This document shows positions 1 through 8,565 of a stretch of 34,544 nucleotides of DNA, one piece after another; positions within the stretch are counted from its first letter, which is position 1, and every line of letters begins with the position of its first letter. The translations under genes and the position numbers were made by a program. The stretch is from positions 1 through 34,544 of the forward strand of contig JAQXDZ010000062.1 of NCBI GenBank assembly GCA_029251085.1, given 5' to 3'. The notes under the pieces were generated by a model that saw only the letters and a list, made by a program, of their open reading frames with translations, was not told the origin of the DNA and did not search any database. The stretch comes from Mariniblastus sp. (GTDB lineage: Bacteria; Planctomycetota; Planctomycetia; Pirellulales; Pirellulaceae).

Positions 1-2156
1 ACTGGTTCGCTGGTCATCGAGTCTTTTAGGTCGGCATTCATTTTTTCAAGATCAACTCCAACTGACCAATTCAGCAATGCCGCTACGCTCGAATAATCAT
101 CGCTCCATCGGACTGGTAAAATTTCTTCCACCCATTCCCGCTCAAACAATTTCACCTTCGCCGAATCCTTGAAATCGCTATTTTTTGTCATCAATATCCA
201 GCGTGTTTTGAGCTTACCGTCAGGTGAATGATAGTCAACCAAAATTGGCGTAAGACCGTTGCGAAGAGAATGGTCTAAGATGACTGGCTGTAAATCAATA
301 AATCGATTTGTAATGTGCGCGACTAACACACCGTTGGGCTTGAGCCGATTTAAGTAGACCTCAAAGCATTCAGTTGTCAGCAGGTGAATTGGTATCGAGT
401 CACTTGAAAATGCATCTATAAAAATCAGATCGTAAGGATCACTGTCACCGGCTTCCATCTCCTTCTGAAGCTGGAGTCGCCCGTCGCCAAGCTCAACTCT
501 TGTCTCTCCTGCTGAATTCTCAAGAAAACTAAAATGGTTTTTCGCGATATCAACCACCATGGGATTAATTTCATAAAAGACCATTCGATCATTGGGCTCC
601 AGCCAAGTCGCCATTGCACCGGCACCAAGCCCCAACACAGCTACATTTAGACTGTCATCAGAGAATTCGCGAAAGCCGTCAAACGCAACACCGACGCCGC
701 TCTCCGGGACATAATAACTGATGTGCTCCATTTCTTGACCAGTTCCAACCTTCTGCCCCCCATGCTCAACGCGTCCATTAATGAACTGGCGATAGCCATC
801 TTTTTCTACAACGGAGACGAGCCCATATTCATTGCGACCGCGAAAAATCAAACCCTGCTGATAACTTGGATCAAGAAAATAAACAGCGCTTGAAAGCACG
901 ATAGCAAGAACAACGAAGACGGACATTGCTGCGCCGTACTTGAGCAGCTTAACACTCGGAGAAACTGCAAAAGATCGCTTTTTCGACGGCAAGACGAGAA
1001 CACACAAAACCACGAGCAAGCTCACGACTAGTCCGACATGAAATTCTAAAAACCCCGTAAAAATCTGCGGAGCGAGAATGCAAACAAAAACACCCCCGGC
1101 AGCACCGCCAAAGGCAACAACGAGGTAGAAGCCAGTCAAATATTGGGGGGATGGCTTGGAACGCTCGAGTTCACCATGACATACCATGCTGGCGGAAAAA
1201 CAAACCATCGATAATGCAATAATTTGAAATGCGAGACCCGTGAACAAACCAAGATGAACCAAGCCAACAGCGATGACCGAACCAACCACAACCAGTGGCA
1301 TAAAAATCAAACGCCGATAGAAGGCCGGCCGGTCAAAGCAAATGATAAAGGACAGTAGATAGAGACTCAGAGGCAATATCCACAGGAATGGGATCGAAGC
1401 AACTTCTTGACATAATAAATTGGTGGTTGCCAACAGGATGATCGACGCCGTCGCTGCCAAGACGAACCAAACGATGGTCACTATCAATCTTGATCGCCCC
1501 ATCTCAAACCGCTCACCATCAACCCGCCCACCAGTTTGGTCCAGCGGCTTATTAAAATCGGCCCCAGACCAATTTTTCAAATGAACGGTCTGCCAACCGC
1601 TCCAACAACAAGTGATTGAAAAACAATAAAATCCAATCGTCCAAAACAGCGCCTGGCTGTTCATTGGCAAATATCGCTCTACCAGAAATGGGTACGTAAC
1701 TAGTGCCAAGATTGAACCTAAATTCGAAAGCGCATACAGTCGATAGGGCGATTGCCCTTGATGTGAACTCGATTGCCAAGCTTGAATTAAAGGCCCCGTG
1801 CTAGAAAGTACGAAGAAGGGCATGCCTATCGTGAACCCGAGAACGCCAATAATTCCGAGAGTTAAATTCCCTTCGCCACTTGGTCGCAGACTGTCCGCCG
1901 GGACTACCGATACCGTCGCGGCTGCGATCAGCAGCAATCCAAGATGCAGCACCCAAGTCATCCGAGGAGAAACAAAACGCCGCATTAAATGAGCATAAAG
2001 ATACCCGAGCAATAGGAGCGTCTGGAAAAACATCATGCATGTCGTCCAAACTGCTGCCGTTCCGCCGAACCATGGCAAAATAAATCGTGCGATCATCGGC
2101 TGTACCTGGAACAGCAAAAATGCACTTAAAAAAATTGTCAGACAGTAGCGGATCAT
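1..2156 (-). CDS. Fused membrane / spermidine synthase-like protein (3' end cut off by window)
   Basis: This frame is open from an ATG at 2156 to the left edge (718 codons, no stop), so the C-terminus is missing. The first ~430 residues form roughly eleven to thirteen hydrophobic helices, beginning within MIRYCLTIFLSAFLLFQVQP. A soluble Rossmann methyltransferase-type domain follows. It shows a glycine-rich loop (VAVLGLGAGAMA, about residue 502), an acidic residue at the end of the next strand (VFYEINP) and an IDAFSSDSIP motif near residue 580, where spermidine synthases carry their catalytic aspartate region. This is the layout of proteins annotated as fused MFS/spermidine synthase. The family's substrate is mostly unproven, so polyamine synthesis is inference. 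A 279-bp gap separates it from the Tad-like trio upstream, and no Shine-Dalgarno site is evident. Confidence 0.88.
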   Translation of the reverse strand, partial: MIRYCLTIFLSAFLLFQVQPMIARFILPWFGGTAAVWTTCMMFFQTLLLLGYLYAHLMRRFVSPRMTWVLHLGLLLIAAATVSVVPADSLRPSGEGNLTLGIIGVLGFTIGMPFFVLSSTGPLIQAWQSSSHQGQSPYRLYALSNLGSILALVTYPFLVERYLPMNSQALFWTIGFYCFSITCCWSGWQTVHLKNWSGADFNKPLDQTGGRVDGERFEMGRSRLIVTIVWFVLAATASIILLATTNLLCQEVASIPFLWILPLSLYLLSFIICFDRPAFYRRLIFMPLVVVGSVIAVGLVHLGLFTGLAFQIIALSMVCFSASMVCHGELERSKPSPQYLTGFYLVVAFGGAAGGVFVCILAPQIFTGFLEFHVGLVVSLLVVLCVLVLPSKKRSFAVSPSVKLLKYGAAMSVFVVLAIVLSSAVYFLDPSYQQGLIFRGRNEYGLVSVVEKDGYRQFINGRVEHGGQKVGTGQEMEHISYYVPESGVGVAFDGFREFSDDSLNVAVLGLGAGAMATWLEPNDRMVFYEINPMVVDIAKNHFSFLENSAGETRVELGDGRLQLQKEMEAGDSDPYDLIFIDAFSSDSIPIHLLTTECFEVYLNRLKPNGVLVAHITNRFIDLQPVILDHSLRNGLTPILVDYHSPDGKLKTRWILMTKNSDFKDSAKVKLFEREWVEEILPVRWSDDYSSVAALLNWSVGVDLEKMNADLKDSMTSEP

Positions 2157-2435
2157 GGTTCAATCGTAAAGCTCTCGGCCATTCACCAAAAGATGCCTAG
2201 AAAACGATTTTCCAGAAATCCTCAAAGAATCGAAAAGCTAAAAATTCGTCAGACTCAGCGAGTTCTGTTGGCACGAGAGATATTGACCGCAAATTTAAGA
2301 GTCCAACTTGTCAGGGTTATTTTTAATCGCCCTTAATATTGCCCTTTCTGAATTACCCCCGCTGTTTTCATTCAGCCCAACCAACGCCAGCCGGCAACAC
2401 TCCGAAATCGCGACTGGCGCGGGGCTAAGCTCAGA

Positions 2436-3554
2436 TTACTCAACGAGCACTGGGGATGTAAAAGCGTTCTTAATTATATTATCAGTTTCGCTCAGATCCG
2501 AATGCGGTCTTAAATCCCCATCATATAAATAAGATTTCCGAACGGTGATTGACGACGTCTTACTTCCCTTCCAGGTCGAAGTGACAACCTGAACCACGCC
2601 CCAGCCAACGATGTCATAACTCAAGTTTCCGCCAAAACCCTCCAAGTGATCGAACAATGGCACTAATTTACTCTGCCCATGCGCCGCCACTACTGCAGAT
2701 TTGATTCCCGCTGAGAAACCGGGATCACCTGAAAGCGTAATCTCTTCCTGGCTATCTATGTATTCGTTGGTTGAAATCCTTCCGTTTTCGGCAAGGCTAT
2801 CAAGGTCTTCTTGTTTCAGGCCAACGTTGATTTGATCTACCAATGCCGAAGTGGAGTTATTATCGGAGCCAACATTGACGGTTCCCCAATTGCCGGGGAT
2901 TTCATTCCCAAATTGATCTTTCATCCTCCCATCTCCATAAATTGACCAAGTAGAATTTTCGGCCTGGGCATCCCAAACTGAAATCGGGATTCCAACTGGC
3001 AGTATATCGGTCCCCTCAGTCAACAGTTTTGCCTTTTGTAAAACTGCGGTACTCGTTACCGAAACATCCGTGGATTGGTTACCGAACAGCTTGGCGAAAA
3101 ACAGTGATACCGACGAATTCGCCAAATTGTCCCGCCTAAGAGTTAGAACCACCGTATCGAAAACTCCATCGTCGAGCATCTCGAACTCGGTATAAACGGT
3201 CAAGGGATTAAAACGCCCAATCTGAATATCGTCATCCAGAATTAAAATGGCGTCCCCTGCATTTAACTGGGCAAATTCACGCAACGTAGCACGTACTTGA
3301 TCCAAATCCTGACTCCCGTCGTAACTCGGCTCCAAATCTCTGACAGCTGCTAAAACCGCATGATCTGCAGAGCGTTGTAAATCGGCTCGGATGTAAAGTA
3401 AGAAGCCATAATCTACTGCAAGCGCAATAAATCCGCACATGACGGGCAACATCATGCCGACAAAAACTACCGCATTTCCACGCCGACTTTTACCCCTGCG
3501 TGCGCGACATTGTAAGCCATTAAAACCGCCGTCAACTTTAAGCATTTCAGCCAT
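2436..3554 (-). CDS. TadG-like (Flp pilus assembly / Tad N-terminal domain) membrane-anchored protein
   Basis: The 372-residue protein has a basic N-terminus (RARRGKSRRGNAVVFVGMML) leading into one hydrophobic helix at about residues 28-55, then a long extracytoplasmic region. The pattern of a basic stretch, G-N-A-V-V and a helix ending VDYGFLLYIRADLQRSADHA is typical of the TadG-like N-terminal domain, whose members sit beside TadE in pilus or surface-secretion loci. The remainder (about 90-372) matches nothing I can name. The ATG directly follows the TAA of the preceding gene, and an AAGGAGG site lies inside that gene's last codons, so translation is probably coupled. It is the last gene of a three-gene unit (4612 down to 2436). 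Confidence 0.85.
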   Translation of the reverse strand: MAEMLKVDGGFNGLQCRARRGKSRRGNAVVFVGMMLPVMCGFIALAVDYGFLLYIRADLQRSADHAVLAAVRDLEPSYDGSQDLDQVRATLREFAQLNAGDAILILDDDIQIGRFNPLTVYTEFEMLDDGVFDTVVLTLRRDNLANSSVSLFFAKLFGNQSTDVSVTSTAVLQKAKLLTEGTDILPVGIPISVWDAQAENSTWSIYGDGRMKDQFGNEIPGNWGTVNVGSDNNSTSALVDQINVGLKQEDLDSLAENGRISTNEYIDSQEEITLSGDPGFSAGIKSAVVAAHGQSKLVPLFDHLEGFGGNLSYDIVGWGVVQVVTSTWKGSKTSSITVRKSYLYDGDLRPHSDLSETDNIIKNAFTSPVLVE

Positions 3555-4037
3555 TTACTCCCTCCTTCCAATCGCCTCGGATCTAACAAAATCGAAACCA
3601 AAATACTCCCAACCTTTCAGCCAACGAATGGCATCAAAATCGAATTGCACTTGCACAGCGACAGGATTGCCTGAGGAAATATCCTCAAGCATTCCTGAAC
3701 CAATCACCCCTCCATTTAAATCAGTCACCCCGATCACCAATGCACTCTCCAATTCATCTGCGGTACATTGTGGGAAAAGATCGGCAAAAACTCGCTCAAC
3801 CTCACGCTCAACCTGCTCGACCGTTTGCGTCGTATCTTTTGCAGCAAATCTGGCGCCATGCCGGGCAGCGTTAGTAATCGACTGAGCCAGATTGATGTAC
3901 TGAGCAACGTCAGTCGCTCCAAGTGAAACCAAAATCAACAATGGAATCAACATCGCCGTCTCTACCGTTGCCGCGCCGTGTCGGTTGCTGCCTACCGTTC
4001 TTCCAGAACGGGGACGTTTAATTAACTTTAAAATCAT
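3555..4037 (-). CDS. TadE-like pseudopilin protein (second copy)
   Basis: With the chosen start the protein has 160 residues: a short basic N-terminus (MILKLIKRPRSGR), then GAATVETAMLIPLLILVSLG, the TadE hallmark of a processing-site glycine (G21), a glutamate five residues later (E26) and a hydrophobic helix. The following QSITNAARHGARFAA segment is the conserved TadE helix continuation. TadE proteins are minor pseudopilins of Tad/Flp systems, cut by a prepilin peptidase. A GTG at 4052, overlapping the end of the previous gene, gives five extra residues. The ATG at 4037 is preferred because GGAGA sits 4 bases in front of it. Middle gene of the trio, paralogous to the gene before it. Confidence 0.85.
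   Translation of the reverse strand: MILKLIKRPRSGRTVGSNRHGAATVETAMLIPLLILVSLGATDVAQYINLAQSITNAARHGARFAAKDTTQTVEQVEREVERVFADLFPQCTADELESALVIGVTDLNGGVIGSGMLEDISSGNPVAVQVQFDFDAIRWLKGWEYFGFDFVRSEAIGRRE
3561..3567 (-). promoter_or_regulatory. Ribosome binding site AAGGAGG for the TadG-like gene
   Basis: Minus-strand AAGGAGG lies 6 bases before the ATG at 3554 and overlaps the last codons of the upstream TadE-like gene. It fixes the start and implies coupled translation. Confidence 0.75.
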
Positions 4038-4041
4038 AGAT

Positions 4042-4046
4042 TCTCC
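4042..4046 (-). promoter_or_regulatory. Ribosome binding site GGAGA for the second TadE-like gene
   Basis: Minus-strand GGAGA lies 4 bases before the ATG at 4037. It favours that ATG over the GTG at 4052, which has no comparable site. Confidence 0.55.
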
Positions 4047-4048
4047 AA

Positions 4049-4612
4049 TCACTCACGAATCATCGATGCCGAGCTTCTTATTTTTGCTCCACACAGGAAC
4101 ATCTCCGGCAACCAGGTAATATCCGAACAAGCGACTTCAATCGCCATAACGATCTTCTCTCCTGAATTAGGTGTTGCCGAGAAACTGGGTTCGATGACTA
4201 TCGTCACGATTTGTTCGTCGTCGCTGTCGACAATCGTAGGCTTTAGAATTTGGCGGACAAAAGACTCTGAATCATCAGAGTCTTGGGTAGTCACCAGAGT
4301 TGCATGTCGGCACCCCTCTCGCGCCGCGTTGGTCAATGCCTGTTTGACCATCATCATTCGGGCGAATTCAACCGATCCGAAAATAATAAATAAGATAAAC
4401 GGAGCGACCAGCGCAAACTCGATCGTCGCAACACCACAGCGATGCAAGCGATGAACAGCAGAAACTGCACTGCGATTTATGAATCCGCCCGTCACGTCGG
4501 GACGTTTTTGAAAACTTCGAGTGTCAACTGACCGACGCCTACACGCTCGCCCAATTGGGAATCCCCAAACTTGACTGCGTCTCATGAATACGTTTTTACT
4601 AACGCAAAACAT
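4049..4612 (-). CDS. TadE-like pseudopilin protein (first copy)
   Basis: The 187-residue protein has a long basic leader of about 60 residues, then CGVATIEFALVAPFILFIIF, the TadE signature (glycine at the putative processing site, glutamate E65, then the helix). VKQALTNAAREGCRHA follows, close to the matching segment of the neighbouring TadE-like gene. TadE-family proteins are pseudopilins anchored in the inner membrane. An ATG at 4657 would add 15 residues but has no clear ribosome site, whereas AAGGAG lies 5 bases before the ATG at 4612, so that start is chosen. First gene of the trio; a near-consensus promoter lies about 150 bases upstream. Its stop overlaps the region in front of the next gene. 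Confidence 0.85.
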   Translation of the reverse strand: MFCVSKNVFMRRSQVWGFPIGRACRRRSVDTRSFQKRPDVTGGFINRSAVSAVHRLHRCGVATIEFALVAPFILFIIFGSVEFARMMMVKQALTNAAREGCRHATLVTTQDSDDSESFVRQILKPTIVDSDDEQIVTIVIEPSFSATPNSGEKIVMAIEVACSDITWLPEMFLCGAKIRSSASMIRE

Positions 4613-4617
4613 TGGAA

Positions 4618-4623
4618 CTCCTT
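4618..4623 (-). promoter_or_regulatory. Ribosome binding site AAGGAG for the first TadE-like gene
   Basis: Minus-strand AAGGAG lies 5 bases from the ATG at 4612. It decides between that start and the ATG 45 bases upstream. Confidence 0.75.
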
Positions 4624-4761
4624 CTAGCGAACGAATCGCACACGAATTAGTTTTCATTTTTCAGGTAACCTGGCGATCTCCAATCGGGAGACCCATGGCT
4701 TTGCGTCCCGACCTCACGATCGGTTTGCCCTTTTCTCAAAACTCAAACGAGTTCCAAGTTG

Positions 4762-4789
4762 TTTATATTTTCAGTGGTTTCGGTGTAAA
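4762..4789 (-). promoter_or_regulatory. Predicted sigma-70-type promoter of the TadE/TadE/TadG-like trio
   Basis: On the minus strand TTTACA (4789-4784) and TATAAA (4767-4762) are separated by 16 bases, each one mismatch from the TTGACA/TATAAT consensus. The site lies in the gap upstream of the first TadE-like gene and predicts a leader of roughly 140 bases. It was found by eye in an AT-rich stretch, so a chance match is possible. Confidence 0.45.
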
Positions 4790-4882
4790 GAAATAAAAGT
4801 ATAAGTGCGATTCAACGGCCAAACGTCGACATCAGAATAAATCCAGTATTCCCTCTGCCATAAAACAGCGAATCAAGCAACT

Positions 4883-5284
4883 CTACGAGGAAACCACACT
4901 TTTGGAAGCATCGTTTCTTTCGCTTACTCGGTCGGCCGCCATTTCCACAACCGACTCACTTTCCTGACGTTCGCACAGTTGATTTAATGTATTTCGAAAT
5001 CGATTTAAAGTTTGAGCTATTCGATTTGACATTCTTAAATTATCGAGCAGCACAAGCGGCAAGAACACGCTCGACCCAACCACAGCAGGCATAATGAACC
5101 GCCATGGCGATGCCGTTCCATCGTAAGGATGCAAATCTGCTTGAGCTTCCAGTGCAAGAAAGCCAAGCATCGTCGCCACCAAAGTCGTTTGACATAGCAA
5201 CCAATAAAACGAAATTCGCAGACATAACGCACCCTGGAATTTCCAATCTACGAGCAATCGGTTCTTGCGAATTGAATCTTTCAT
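4883..5284 (-). CDS. Two-helix membrane protein with HAMP-like linker
   Basis: The protein has 133 residues, with hydrophobic helices at about 22-45 and 63-82, a short loop between them, and a cytoplasmic tail. The segment just after helix two, LLDNLRMSNRIAQTLNRFRNTL, resembles the HAMP-type linkers of planctomycete membrane proteins (…RLSNR-x-A-x-P…RLRR…), although the usual proline is missing here. No output domain follows; the tail is short and acidic/serine-rich. It may transmit a signal to a partner or be a structural remnant of a sensor. It lies directly upstream of the Tad-like trio in the same orientation, but the 270-bp gap with its own promoter suggests separate expression. Confidence 0.65.
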   Translation of the reverse strand: MKDSIRKNRLLVDWKFQGALCLRISFYWLLCQTTLVATMLGFLALEAQADLHPYDGTASPWRFIMPAVVGSSVFLPLVLLDNLRMSNRIAQTLNRFRNTLNQLCERQESESVVEMAADRVSERNDASKSVVSS

Positions 5285-5478
5285 TAGTCATTTTCTCGCG
5301 CAGATTTTTTTTAACTAAAAAATCGTAGCCCAACAAAATGGATGAAGACGGCCAATTTTTCCAAATGAGCAAAACTTGCTTTCCCTAGTTGACTCGAAAC
5401 AAATTTCGTTCCCCCAAGAAGACAGCTTAGATATAAACAGAAATAGCCTACCCGCTTTAACAAAGAACCCCCGGTGAC

Positions 5479-5892
5479 CTACCGTTGGCCCACTCTCCAA
5501 AACACCAACCGCAAAAGTAAGTATCCCAATCCGCCACCGATAAAATAAGGCGGAATGTCTGACCAAGTAAACGAACTCCCAAGCAACGCCGCCCCCAAGG
5601 TAGTTGAACGAATTTCATTCAACCAACCAACCTGCCAAAGCTGCAAAAATTCCGCAGTACAGGACCAGCCAATCGCCATGCACGTGAACAATCCCAGGAG
5701 GCCTCGTTTGGGCAATAAAGCAAAGAAGAAAGTAACGAAAAATAGCGTATAGGGAATTCCTCCACCGCACAGCCTCCACCAACCAGGTAGATCAGTGCGA
5801 AACAACGCATACGCCAAGCACAGGCAAGCCGCCGAAATGCAAATTGATATTGCTAACTTTCGCTCGAGTCTATGGTTTTGCTTTTCTTTCAA
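5479..5892 (-). CDS. DUF2809 family membrane protein
   Basis: The 137-residue protein has about four hydrophobic helices. The conserved part runs from GWWRLCGGGIPYTLFFVTFF through AEFLQLWQVGWLNEIRSTTLG to SFTWSDIPPYFIGGGLGYLL, which matches the DUF2809 pattern (…E-F-x-Q…W-L…R-x-T…G…F-x-W-x-D…Y-x-x-G). The function of this family is unknown. The only start that includes the whole domain is TTG at 5892, preceded by GGGGA at a usable distance; an in-frame stop lies just upstream. It stands alone, 194 bp from the next gene. Confidence 0.75.
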   Translation of the reverse strand: MKEKQNHRLERKLAISICISAACLCLAYALFRTDLPGWWRLCGGGIPYTLFFVTFFFALLPKRGLLGLFTCMAIGWSCTAEFLQLWQVGWLNEIRSTTLGAALLGSSFTWSDIPPYFIGGGLGYLLLRLVFWRVGQR

Positions 5893-6201
5893 TCCATCCC
5901 CATCGATAGGTTAAGCCTTACTGAGACAGACTAGGCAGCGGTGATAAAAACACCATTCCTTCGGTCATTATAAGAGAACAAGTGTTGTGAAACTACCGAT
6001 TTTCCGATCGGATTTGCTCCTCCCGCCGTCCAATTCACTCGCGTTTTCAATCTTTCGATTTTTAATCACCGCGAAAACCACAACGCCAATCGCCAAGCGT
6101 ATCACTGAAACAAACTTTAGCATCCCCTGGATTCGCCAGTGGTTACCGTCAGCCGCGACTACCGTCTTATCAACTTGATTATCAAACGTTATCATCCGGA
6201 C
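5893..6201. other. 309-bp region between DUF2809 gene and polX
   Basis: This divergent gap must hold promoters for both flanking genes, but no convincing -35/-10 pair stands out. It contains one weak candidate small gene on the minus strand (5968-6123), listed separately. No RNA gene or clear terminator was seen. Confidence 0.4.
5968..6123 (-). CDS. Possible small membrane protein (51 aa), uncertain
   Basis: A 51-codon frame starting MLKFVSVIRLAIGVVVFAVI encodes one hydrophobic helix followed by a basic tail. It has the shape of a small membrane peptide and points the same way as the DUF2809 gene 75 bp downstream. AGGGG abuts the ATG too closely to be a good ribosome site, and I recognise no homologue. 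It may equally be a chance frame in the divergent promoter region of polX. Confidence 0.2.
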   Translation of the reverse strand: MLKFVSVIRLAIGVVVFAVIKNRKIENASELDGGRSKSDRKIGSFTTLVLL

Positions 6202-7929
6202 ATGAACAACGAAAAAATTTCAAAAAACTTATCTCAGTTAGCCGATTTATTGGAATTCACAGGTGCAAATTCATTTCGCCTAAGAGCCTACCGCAATGGC
6301 TCGCGAATTATCAAGGAACTGCCCGAATCAATCGCCAGCATGATTGAGGCCGACCAAGATCTCACCAAGCTCGACGGCATCGGCAAAGGCGTTGCAGAAA
6401 AATGCCAGGAATTGGTGGGCACCGGCAGACTAAAGCAACTCGACGAGATACTGGAGACAGTACCCAAGACAGTTCTTGATCTATTGAACGTTCCCAAGCT
6501 GGGCCCAAAAAAGTGCGCAGCACTGTTTAATGAACTTGGAATTCAATCTCTGGATCAACTCAAAGCTGCGTGCGAAGCCCAGCAGGTAAGGCTCTTGTCT
6601 GGGTTTGGTGCCAAAACCGAAGAAGCCATTCTTCAGGGAATCGCAATCGCAGTGTTAGCGAACGAGCGAATTCTGTGGGCACATGCCGATAAAATCGCGA
6701 AGGATCTTGGAAACCATATGAGTACCTGTGCAGCGATTCGCCAAAGTGAATTCGCGGGTAGCTACCGGCGTGGAAAAGAAACCGTCGGCGATCTGGACCT
6801 CCTGGTCGACTCAGATGACAGTCAGACCGTCATGGATCACTTTAGTAAGTATCAAGAAATCACCTCCGTAATCGTGCGTGGAGACACAAAAATGTCGGTT
6901 CGCTTGGAGAATGAATTCCAAGTTGACCTGCGCGTTGTTCCCCAAGAATCATTCGGGGCGGCACTTCAGTACTTCACTGGATCAAAAGATCACAATGTAC
7001 TCATTCGCGGCCGCGCTAAACAAATGGGACTTAAGGTCAACGAGTGGGGTGTATTTGAAGTCAATGATTCGGACGACCGACGAGTTGCTGGCACGACCGA
7101 ATTGGAAGTGTACGAATCCCTCGACCTACCCTATTTCCCCCCTGAAATTAGAGAAGCGCGGCGTGAATTAGATTGGGCAGAAAGAAGTGAACTCCCCAAA
7201 CTAATCGAACTCGCTGACATTCAGGGAGACCTTCATATGCACACCACCGCGACCGATGGAAAGGCATCTATCGAGGAGATGGCAGACGCGGCGAGAGCTC
7301 TCGGGTTAAACTACATTGCAATCACGGATCATTCCCAAAGGGTCTCCATGGCCAATGGTTTGACTCCCGAAAGACTATTGGACCAATGGAAGCAAATTGA
7401 CCAAATAAATGCCAAGTGCACTGATGATTTCGTGATCCTGAAGGGCATTGAATGTGACATTCTAGAAGCTGGTGGGATGGATCTACCCGACGAAGTGCTG
7501 GTTCAGGGTGATTTCATTATTGCCAGTATTCACTACGGCCAAAATCAACCTCGACAACAAATTACTGATCGGATTACTGGAGCGATCGAAAATCCACATG
7601 TATCGATGGTTGCACACCCAACCGGTCGACTCTTGAACAAACGAGAGGCGTACGACGTTGACATCGATGCCGTCTTCCAAGCGGCGAAGGCTAATCACAA
7701 ACTGGTTGAACTCAACGCGAACCCCATTCGACTCGACCTGAATGACATTCACCTTTTAGCAGCTAAAACACACGGCATCCCAGTAGTGATCAACACCGAC
7801 GCTCACCGGACGCAGGGATTGAGCAACATGCGCTACGGCATTAAACAAGCTCGCCGCGGATGCTTAACTGCCGCTGATGTTGCCAATACCTTGCCCTTGG
7901 CTGAGTTCCTAAAAACGATTAACCACTGA
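6202..7929 (+). CDS. polX: DNA polymerase/3'-5' exonuclease PolX
   Basis: This family-X polymerase has 575 residues, the usual bacterial PolX length. Visible in order are an N-terminal 8-kDa-type region, two helix-hairpin-helix motifs (DGIGKGVAEKC near 58 and VPKLGPKKCAALF near 97), and the polymerase palm with GSYRRGKETVGDLDLLV (about 186-202), whose D197 and D199 are the metal-binding pair. A thumb follows (YFTGSKDHN…INEWGVF-type segment), then a C-terminal PHP phosphoesterase domain from GDLHMHTTATDGK (about 342) through ITDHS to NTDAH (about 531), whose histidines and aspartates bind metals. PolX fills short gaps in base-excision repair, and the PHP domain gives 3'-5' exonuclease and AP-endonuclease activity. 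The start is the ATG beginning MNNEKISKNLSQLADLLEF; an upstream in-frame ATG at 6139 adds unrelated residues. Single-gene unit. Confidence 0.95.
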   Translation: MNNEKISKNLSQLADLLEFTGANSFRLRAYRNGSRIIKELPESIASMIEADQDLTKLDGIGKGVAEKCQELVGTGRLKQLDEILETVPKTVLDLLNVPKLGPKKCAALFNELGIQSLDQLKAACEAQQVRLLSGFGAKTEEAILQGIAIAVLANERILWAHADKIAKDLGNHMSTCAAIRQSEFAGSYRRGKETVGDLDLLVDSDDSQTVMDHFSKYQEITSVIVRGDTKMSVRLENEFQVDLRVVPQESFGAALQYFTGSKDHNVLIRGRAKQMGLKVNEWGVFEVNDSDDRRVAGTTELEVYESLDLPYFPPEIREARRELDWAERSELPKLIELADIQGDLHMHTTATDGKASIEEMADAARALGLNYIAITDHSQRVSMANGLTPERLLDQWKQIDQINAKCTDDFVILKGIECDILEAGGMDLPDEVLVQGDFIIASIHYGQNQPRQQITDRITGAIENPHVSMVAHPTGRLLNKREAYDVDIDAVFQAAKANHKLVELNANPIRLDLNDIHLLAAKTHGIPVVINTDAHRTQGLSNMRYGIKQARRGCLTAADVANTLPLAEFLKTINH

Positions 7930-8235
7930 TACCCCCGCGTATTTCGAGTCTGAGTTCGCAACCGGTAACTCAGATCATAAATTTCGGTCAACAGCGATTC
8001 CCGCCGACAATCCAGACGTTGCAGGAAGTCAACGCCCCTCCAGACAACCGTTGTGTTTCTGCAACTCCGCACTGGTAAATGGCTGTAAAAACCGAGTATT
8101 AATCAATGGCACAGGGCTTGCTTTGATTCTGCTTTAGCCGTCGGAATACGAAAGATATTCTCGTTGCGGCACTTTCACTCCGTGACTCTCCAGTCGACAT
8201 TACTCCAAACGATAACCCCACGACCTACCCACGCT
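7930..8235. other. 306-bp region downstream of polX
   Basis: It holds a terminator-like hairpin at 7948-7975 just after polX and otherwise no gene, RNA or repeat that I can identify. Any promoter for the small gene at 8236 must lie here but is not obvious. Confidence 0.4.
7948..7975 (+). terminator. Terminator-like hairpin after polX
   Basis: TCTGAGTT (7949-7956) pairs with AACTCAGA (7967-7974): eight perfect base pairs plus a G-T closing pair and a 10-base loop, starting 19 bases after the polX stop. No run of T follows, so it may instead be a 3'-end-protecting structure. Confidence 0.4.
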
Positions 8236-8454
8236 ATGCCTAAGCCCAAAACTCTATCAACCGTAAAATACTATTTGCCGGTCTTACTCAAGGAACAAGA
8301 AGAAATTCATGCAGCCAACAAGAAAAGACGAAGCATCTTGTTTGCCAACACCTTCGCCGCCATTTTAGTCTTTCTCGTCACACTCGCCGTGATTAACTCT
8401 CTGGGCCTCACCCAGGGGTTAAATTCTGAAATTCAATCACTGATGAATCGGTAA
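8236..8454 (+). CDS. Small single-helix membrane protein (72 aa), unknown function
   Basis: With the start at MPKPKTLSTV the protein has 72 residues: a charged amphipathic N-terminal half (EEIHAANKKRR at about 22-32), one membrane helix (about 34-56) and a short polar C-terminus. The KKRR stretch ahead of the helix suggests an N-in orientation. A longer reading from 8164 adds 24 residues of low-complexity sequence and is less likely. I do not recognise a family. It faces the ALDH cluster tail-to-tail across a 111-bp gap and is probably expressed alone. Confidence 0.55.
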   Translation: MPKPKTLSTVKYYLPVLLKEQEEIHAANKKRRSILFANTFAAILVFLVTLAVINSLGLTQGLNSEIQSLMNR

Positions 8455-8565
8455 AGTGATTGAATTTAACTGCCGTATTTTGACAGAGGACACTCAATCA
8501 AAAAACGCGTTAGTGTTCGGTGCGAACCATTACCTTCAAAAACGAAACTCAAGACCGCTGTTAAT

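Noticed and set aside
1801..2163. 120-codon frame at the start of the spermidine-synthase-like gene
   Set aside because: It is a shifted frame of the membrane region; the correct frame is open for 718 codons with clear helices.
3439..3885. 148-codon plus-strand frame across the Tad-like genes
   Set aside because: It overlaps two well-supported minus-strand genes and its product is Ser/Thr/Pro-rich shadow sequence.
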